NCBI RefSeq assembly: GCF_001267155.1 | Contig: NZ_CP012357.1 | Span: 62,001 to 126,000 of the forward strand | Direction of reading: 5' to 3' | DNA length: 64,000 bases | Source of the DNA: Spiroplasma litorale | GTDB taxonomy: Bacteria; Bacillota_I; Bacilli_A; Mycoplasmatales; Mycoplasmataceae | Shown here: one piece after another, positions 55,799-64,000 of the stretch | How the letters are laid out: every line of letters starts with the position of its first letter | Position numbering within the stretch: the first letter of the stretch is position 1 | Made by a program: the position numbers and the translations under genes | The notes under the pieces: generated by a model | What the model saw: only the letters and a program-made list of their open reading frames with translations | What the model was told of the DNA's origin: nothing | The model's database searches: none

Positions 55799-57418
55799 AT
55801 GAATTCAACTATACTCGTTGCAGCTTTAGGGCTACTATCATTATTTATATTTATGTTTTATACATCTGGGTTAATATTCTCAGAATTTTTTAAATTAAAA
55901 ATAAAAAATAGTTTTACAGCAATTGCGATGGGGTTTTTTTCTTACTTTACATATATATCGATCCTTACATTTCCTTTACAGTTAATATCAGTTTTGCCAT
56001 ACGTTTTTTTTATTTACTTTATTATGGCAATTAATATTTTATATTTATTATTTTGTTTTATATTTATTAGATTTTGATTAGATACAAGTTTTTTAAAGTT
56101 AGAACTTTTGTTTTTTTTAGTTGTAGTAATAATTTTTGTAGGTTTGAATTATTATTTGTATAATGCTCCTGCAGACAAAAACTTTTTAAGACATAAAAGT
56201 ACTTTATCAATATTAGACTGACTAAAAGATAACCCGGTATCATTTTTTTCGAACTCAACGCTTTTTAACTTTCTTGAGTTTAAAGCTTTTCAAGGATGAT
56301 TTACTTTTCAGTTATCTTTAATTATTATTTTGGGACTAAATGCTTATGAATATGAAATGTTTTTAAAACCTTTTCTTTTTGTTCTTGATGGATTTTTAAC
56401 TGCCGCAATTTTCTTCACTATTGTTGACTCATTTTCAACAGTTACTTATAAAAAATCAAAATTCTCTATTTATATAATGTGTTTATTATTAACTGTTGGG
56501 AGCAGATTTTTAACTAAAGTTGTTGATTATGATTTTTGAAATGGGGAAGTTACATTTGCAAACTTAATAATATATTCAACAGTTTTAATAATTAGGTATA
56601 CAAGTTTTAATAACCGGGAAAGGTTTTTACCATTATTCATTGGTTTGATTATGGGAGGGTATACTTCCTTTTCTTGAACTAATTCTTATCATGTTCTTTT
56701 CTTGTTATACGCATTTTTATTTATTATTCAAAAAAAATATAAAGCAAACTTTACAAAAGATATTTTAAAGCTCGCCATATTTCCAATTACAAATATTGCT
56801 TTTTATAACTTGGTGTCAGAACTTTATTTACAGTTTGCAATATTTATGGCTTTCATTATTTTTTTAATAATACTTGCATCAATAATGAGCAAAAAATATA
56901 GCGTAACACATAAATTTGAATTATTTGTGGAAGAAAAATCTTTATTTACAATTTTATTTGTGCCAGTGTGATTTTTAACTTTCTCAATCGCTTTAATTTT
57001 AAGTATAAATAAAGGATTTATGAATCAAGAAGATAACGATCTTAATTTTTTATATGTATGAACTTCATTTATCATAAATTTTAAAATTAGATATTGAACA
57101 ACTGTTGTTTTATCTTTATTAACAATAATTGGGTCTGTTGTTTGGGTTGTATTTAGAAAAAAAATTAAATCAAATATATTAATAAATTTAATAGACCTAC
57201 TCTTAATTTGTTATTTAACATTTTATAATCCGGTTGTTGTGAAACTATTAAGTTTAATTTATCCAAAAGTAACAGCCCTTAGAGGAATTGTTATGATTTG
57301 TTTATTCACTGTATTGATGAATTCAACACCCATATATATAGTAAATAAAATTGAAGAATTGAAAAATAAAAAAGATTCTATAATAGTTATTAAAAAATAT
57401 AGTAGAATAACATTTTAA
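55799..57418 (+). CDS. Hypothetical polytopic membrane protein
   Basis: 539 residues, about 13 membrane segments, very rich in Phe, Ile and Leu. Charged loops are short; one exposed loop (near residues 115-165) includes NAPADKNFLRHKST. I recognise no conserved motif. Its position 46 nt after the flippase-like gene and its topology are compatible with a polysaccharide polymerase or a lipid-linked glycosyltransferase, but nothing proves this. Several UGA-Trp codons lie in frame. Confidence 0.65.
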
Positions 57419-57429
57419 TTGAGGTGTGT

Positions 57430-59422
<1,993 letters not shown>

Positions 59423-59433
<11 letters not shown>

Positions 59434-59713
59434 TTTTGATATATTGAAAAGTCTAGAAAATGATGTAATGTTAGATTTAACTGATGAAGAATTAAATAAG
59501 ATTTTAAAGTTTGAAAATGAAATTCTTTCAAAATTTGAAAAAGTATTAAATATAAATACTGATGGTGTACAACAGCTACATTACTGTTTTGAAATTAATA
59601 ATTCATATTTACGAAATGATGATGAAACAAGAACAATTTCAAAAGAAGATTTATTATCTAACGCTCCTGAAGTTGAAGATGATTATGTGATTATCAAGAA
59701 GGTGGTGGGGTAA
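59423..59713 (+). CDS. gatC: Asp/Glu-tRNA(Asn/Gln) amidotransferase subunit C
   Basis: 96-residue small subunit that holds GatA and GatB together. Recognised by position before gatA and by a family-like pattern: an acidic helix (LTDEELNKILKFENEI) and a C-terminal APEVEDDYVIIKKVVG. The ATG follows GGAGGG. Sequence is divergent, as usual in mollicutes. It overlaps gatA by one base (TAATG). Confidence 0.85.
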
Positions 59714-61170
59714 TGAATTTTAAAAAAACTTCAATTTCAGACTTACATAAAAAATACATTAATAAAGAAGCGAATGTAAAAGATGTAATAAAAAATGTTA
59801 TTGATAATATATCAAAAGAAAAAGATAAAAATTTTCTTATTACTTTTACCGACAAAGAAGCATTAAATATTTCTGAAAATATTATGATTGAAAAAAATAA
59901 ATTTTTATCAGGGATACCTTATGTAAACAAAGATAATGTTTCAACAAAAGGCGTATTAACAACTGCTGGATCAAAATTATTAAAAGATTATGTTCCTCCA
60001 TATGATGCAACTATTACTGAATTATTAAAAAAACAACAAGCAATACAAATAGGAAAATCTGCATTAGACGAACTTGGAATGGGTGGTACAGGGCTATTCT
60101 CATTTAATGGGATAGTTAAAAATCCAATAGATGAAAAAAGAATAATTGGTGGTAGCTCAAGCGGAAGTGCTTACTCAGTTTGTAAAGGGTTGGTGCCTTT
60201 TGCTATTGGAACTGACACAGGTGATTCAATTCGTAAGCCTGCTAGTTATGCAGGTATATATGGTTATAAACCAACTTACGGATCAATTTCAAGATATGGA
60301 GTAATTCCATATGCTCCAAGTTTAGATCACGTAGGATTTTTTACAAACTTTGCAGAAGATTTAGTATATCTTGCAGATGTTTTTATTAAATATGACAAAA
60401 AAGATTCAACATCAATAAATAATGAAAAAGATTATTTAAAAGTACTAGAAAAAAAAGTCCAAAAAAACAAGTTTGTATTTATAAAACAAGTTTGAGATTA
60501 TTTATCTGAAAATTTAAAGGAAGCTTATTTAAAACTATTTGATATATTAAAAAAAGATGGGCATATAGTTGAAATGGTTTCTTTTAATAAAAATTTATTA
60601 GATGCAATTCCTGCAATGTATATGATGATTTCTTTTGCTGAAGGAGTTTCCACAAGTTCAAATCTAGATGGTATTAATTTTGGTTTTAGACAAGAAGGAA
60701 ACGACTATGAAGATATTATAAAAAAAACTAGAACCTACTCATTTGGTGATACAGTAAAGAGAAGATTTTTATTAGGTAGTTATCAATTACGTAAAGAAAA
60801 CCAAGAACTATTATTAGCTAAATCAAAAAAAGTTAGAAGACTAGTTGTAGAAGAACTTAATAAAATATATGAAGATTGTGATATATTAATTCTTCCGCCA
60901 TCACTTAAAGAAGCTCCATTAATTAATGAAGTTTATGGTACTGACATTGAAGAAAGATATGATGGTGATTCTGCATTTCTACAAGACTTATTAATTCTTG
61001 CAAATTTAAATGGTATGCCTTCAATAACTTTGCCTTTTATAAAAGACAATAAAACTAATATGCCAATCGGAATAAACATTAATTCTAAACCATTTACCGA
61101 TGATAATTTGCTATCTATAACAATATACTTAGAAAAAATAATTAAAAGTAATTTTAATAAGGAGAATTAA
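59713..61170 (+). CDS. gatA: Asp/Glu-tRNA(Asn/Gln) amidotransferase subunit A
   Basis: 485-residue amidase-signature enzyme that releases ammonia from glutamine for the GatB reaction. The Ser-cis-Ser-Lys triad region is visible: GGSSSGSAYSV and GTDTGDSIRKPA, where most amidases have GTDTGGS. The DHVGFF stretch follows. Subunit of the heterotrimer GatCAB, probably making Gln-tRNA(Gln), because a direct AsnRS is encoded at 24585. gatB begins right after its stop. Confidence 0.95.
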
Positions 61171-62607
61171 ATGACAAATTTTGAAATAATTATTGGTATT
61201 GAAAACCATGTTGAATTAAAAACAAAAACAAAAATGTTCAGTGATGCTCCTGTTACTTATGGTTTACATCAAAATACAATGGTAAATGAAATTGATTTAG
61301 GATATCCAGGTGCACTACCTTCAGTAAATAAAAAAGGTGTTGAACTTGCAGTACTTGCATGTAATGCATTAAAAATGAAAATTAACAAAATTTTAAGATT
61401 TGATAGAAAAAGTTATTTTTATTCAGATTTACCAAAAGGTTTTCAAATTACTCAACAATTCCACCCAATTGGAAAAGAAGGTAAAATTGAAATTGAAAAT
61501 AGTAACGGGAAAAAATTTATAGAGATTGAAAGACTACACATTGAAGAAGACACTGCAAAACAAATCCATAAAGATGGAAAAACTTACATAGACTATAATA
61601 GATGTGGTGTTGGTTTAGTTGAAATAGTATCTAAACCAGTTTTGAAAAATTCAGAAGATGTAATAAGTTATATATCAAAGTTAAGAGAGACTTTACTATT
61701 TTTAAATGTAAGCGATGTAAAAATGAATGAAGGATCATTTAGGTGTGATGTAAATATTTCGTTAAGACCATTCGGTTATGAAGGTTTTGGAAATAAAGTA
61801 GAAATTAAAAATCTTAACTCCCTAGGTAATGTTAAAAAAGCAATTGACTTTGAAATAAAAAGACAAAGTGAATTACTTCTTAATAACAAGTTAGTTGAAC
61901 AAGAAACAAGAAGATTTGATGAAAATATACAAGAAACAGTTTTAATGAGAAAAAAAACTGACGCAATAGATTATAAATATTTTAGAGAACCAAACATTTT
62001 TCCAATTATATTAGAAGATAGTTGAATAAATGATGTAATAAATAATTCACCTGAATTAGCAAATGTAAAAAGATTAAGATTTGTTAATGAGTATAATTTT
62101 TCAATCGAAGATACAAATTTTTTATTAAATGATTATTACTTAACTAAATTTTTTGAAGAATGTGTGACTTTAGGAGCTAATCCTAAAAAAGTTTTAAATT
62201 ATATTACTAGCGATATTAAATCCTTATTAAATAAAGACAATATATCAATTAATCAATCTCAGTTATTACCAAAAAATATAGTTGAAATAATTAATTTACT
62301 TGATGAAGGAATCATATCTTCTAAACACGTGAAATCAATTATTCCTATTTGTTTTGAAAATTTGACTAACGTAAAAGAATTGATTGATAAAAATAACTGA
62401 AAATTAATTTCAGATAAATCTGAAATAGTTAAATTACTTGAACCAATAATAGACAAAAATAAAACTCTTATACAGGAAAATTATTTAAATCGTCCAGAAA
62501 GAGTTGAAAAAACAATAATGGGTGAATTAATGAAAATTACTGGTGGAAATGTAAACCCTAAAGTTTCTATGGAAATAATAAGTTTAAAATTAAAAAACAT
62601 TAAATAA
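61171..62607 (+). CDS. gatB: Asp/Glu-tRNA(Asn/Gln) amidotransferase subunit B
   Basis: 478-residue tRNA-binding and kinase subunit. IGIENHVELKTKTKMF at the N-terminus, YFYSDLPKGFQITQ, RLHIEEDTAK, and MNEGSFRCDVNIS are classic GatB segments. The C-terminal YqeY-like helical domain ends VNPKVSMEIISLKLK. AAGGAG overlaps the end of gatA. It converts Glu-tRNA(Gln) to Gln-tRNA(Gln) with GatA and GatC. Confidence 0.96.
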
Positions 62608-62611
62608 ATTT

Positions 62612-63298
62612 TTAAACTTCTCCACCTTTAATTTTAAGCGCTAGATCATTTACTACATTATTTCTAGCAAACACAACAACAATATCATTTTCTTTTAATG
62701 CTGTATATTCATCTGGTATTACAATTTTCCCATTTCTTTTAATTTGAACAATATTAAAATCTTTGTTTGGGTTTAAACCTACATCAAAGATTTTTTTATT
62801 AATAACTTCTTGATTGGTTACTTCTATACTTGTAAATACAAACTCTCCATCAGTGCTTTGAACTTCACTTTCAATATCGAATAATGTTTTTGTTGCAACC
62901 ATTCTTGCACTCATAACATCAGGTATAACAACCATATCCTCATCTAAACCTAGTGCAATTAAAATTCTTTTATGTTTTTCATCTCTAGCTCTTACTATAA
63001 TGTTTTCAACTTCTAAATCAATAAGGTTTAGAACTGTAAGAATACTTGATTCCATATTTGAACCAAAACACACTATTATCCCATCAAATTGAACTATTCC
63101 GTTTTTTTCGAGAGCCATTTTATTTGTTGTGTCTAAAATAACTCCCTCAACGCTATCAAATTCATTAATATGTTTATTTAATTTTTCCTCATTATAATCA
63201 AATATTTTAATAAGTTGTTTTTTTTCATCTAAGGCCTGTGCTACAGACAAACCAAAATAGTTTGCACCAAGTATTGCAAAACTTTTTTTCCTTGCCAT
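62612..63298 (-). CDS. ktrA: Potassium uptake regulator (TrkA/KtrA family)
   Basis: 228-residue cytoplasmic RCK protein: an N-terminal NAD/ATP-binding Rossmann domain (residues 1-135, AILGANYFGLSVAQAL, with Asn where the second Gly of G-x-G-x-x-G usually sits) and a C-terminal TrkA-C domain (about 145-225, KENDIVVVFARNN). It gates the membrane channel encoded divergently next to it. AGGAGG precedes the ATG on the minus strand. Confidence 0.9.
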   Translation of the reverse strand: MARKKSFAILGANYFGLSVAQALDEKKQLIKIFDYNEEKLNKHINEFDSVEGVILDTTNKMALEKNGIVQFDGIIVCFGSNMESSILTVLNLIDLEVENIIVRARDEKHKRILIALGLDEDMVVIPDVMSARMVATKTLFDIESEVQSTDGEFVFTSIEVTNQEVINKKIFDVGLNPNKDFNIVQIKRNGKIVIPDEYTALKENDIVVVFARNNVVNDLALKIKGGEV

Positions 63299-63335
63299 AT
63301 TTACCTCCTCATAACTCTACTAATTATACAACTCT

Positions 63336-63365
63336 TTGACACTTTATTGTATAATTTAATATAAT
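63336..63365 (+). promoter_or_regulatory. Promoter of the Trk/Ktr channel gene
   Basis: Consensus TTGACA, 18-nt spacer, TATAAT, ending 17 nt before the ATG. On the minus strand a TATAAT (63323-63328) points toward ktrA, so the two genes share a divergent control region of 84 bp. Confidence 0.65.
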
Positions 63366-63382
63366 ATAAGTTAGAGGTTATA

Positions 63383-64000
63383 ATGAGCAAGCTTATTAAA
63401 AAAGAAAATAGACCATCTAAAAATAAAGATACTAAAAAAATTGATAAAGTCTTTAAGAAATTAAAAAATTGATGGCCTTTTTCTAGAATTACAGGAAGAA
63501 TAATAATATGGTATGCCTTATCTATTTTAATAGGAGGTTTTTTACTTTCAATACCTGGTGTTATTAAAGATGAAAAAAACTATTGAAAACTTTTAGTTGG
63601 CGTTTTTACTGCGTCAAGTGCAATTTCTGACACAGGTATTACAATGGTTCAAACTAATACTAGTTATTCTTTTATTGGTCAAGTATTGATTATAATTATG
63701 TGCCAAATTGGTGGTATTGGTATACTAACAATAAAAATAGTTTTGCTTGCTTTGTTGGGTAAAAAAGTTTCACTAGAAGATCAAAGCATTGCGCAATCTG
63801 AAAGAGGGAATAGTACATTATCAAGTACAGTTGAAATGATAAAAGATGCCTTTATATTTTTGTTATGATTAGAAATTATTGGTGCTTTTTTCTTATTTTT
63901 TGCATTTTATTTTAATCAAGTAGATACAAGTGCAATACAAGATAAAAGTTCAGTTTCAAGTTCATATCATGATTTTGGAAAATCGTTGTGAAGTTCTATT
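63383..64000 (+). CDS. ktrB: Potassium transporter TrkH/KtrB family, N-terminal part
   Basis: Membrane subunit of a Trk/Ktr potassium uptake system. The first 206 residues are in the window and the gene continues past its end. After a basic cytoplasmic N-terminus, the first M1-P-M2 unit is seen with the pore loop TASSAISDTGITM, then GGIGILTIKIV and a third membrane segment. Works with the RCK protein encoded divergently. Confidence 0.9.

Noticed and set aside
60217-60240. GTDTGDS in GatA as loss of activity
   Set aside because: The catalytic Ser after the Asp is present and the other triad residues are intact. A Gly-to-Asp change beside it is not enough to call the enzyme inactive.

Overview
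This 64 kb window is chromosomal DNA from a mollicute. The base composition is very AT-rich, most Shine-Dalgarno sites are AGGAG-like, and nearly every long gene is read continuously only if UGA means tryptophan (for example folC, lgt, mgtE, nrdF, ptsG, adhE, pflB, pcrA). Gene content fits the Spiroplasma/Entomoplasma/Mesoplasma group: a complete sugar PTS with HPr kinase, no cell-wall genes, a metal-free-type (VPK) ribonucleotide reductase subunit as in Mesoplasma florum, and fermentation by pyruvate formate-lyase and AdhE. The exact genus cannot be fixed from sequence reading alone. Genes are dense and mostly on the plus strand. No gap between genes exceeds 300 bp. I saw no tRNA or rRNA gene, CRISPR array, insertion sequence or prophage.

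Layout. 1-7590: folate genes (folC, a FolT-like ECF S component), hprK, two unequal lgt copies around trxB, whiA and a small XRE regulator. 7587-13487: a cysteine-less rhodanese-like gene on the minus strand, secG, rnr, smpB, the tmRNA gene ssrA, and a membrane protein with degenerate GGDEF/EAL domains. 13498-16972: mgtE, trmB, a minus-strand membrane protein and deoD. 17079-20698: anaerobic ribonucleotide reductase nrdD-nrdG and tsaD. 20716-25949: an RpiR-type regulator, mannose-6-phosphate isomerase, a 75-residue membrane protein, PTS EIICB and asnS. 26037-31916: the mixed-acid fermentation block adhE, pflB core, separate glycyl-radical subunit and pflA. 32046-37006: a glycosyltransferase, an RDD/beta-lactamase-fold fusion and pcrA. 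37074-41057: ptsH and nrdF-nrdI-nrdE. 41139-46458: two paralogous ABC exporters. 46596-51933: ptsI, crr, guaA, guaB. 51948-57418: a CPBP protease, an RluA-type pseudouridine synthase, a flippase-like protein and a large polytopic membrane protein. 57430-62607: ligA and gatCAB. 62612-64000: divergent potassium-uptake genes, the second running off the window.

How it fits together. The window holds EI, HPr, IIA(Glc), a IICB permease and HPr kinase, so the sugar phosphorelay is nearly complete here. Pyruvate is then routed through PFL and AdhE. Deoxyribonucleotides can be made by an oxygen-sensitive glycyl-radical enzyme (NrdD/NrdG) or by the aerobic NrdE/NrdF/NrdI enzyme, whose NrdF has lost its metal-binding carboxylates.

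The strongest unusual findings are: (1) pyruvate formate-lyase encoded as two genes, a 685-residue core with the Cys-Cys active site but no glycyl-radical domain, and a separate 82-residue protein carrying that domain; (2) the VPK-type NrdF; (3) a pair of Lgt proteins, one lacking the conserved motif histidine; (4) a degenerate GGDEF/EAL membrane protein; (5) strong terminator-like hairpins placed only 11-28 nt before the next start codon at six junctions.
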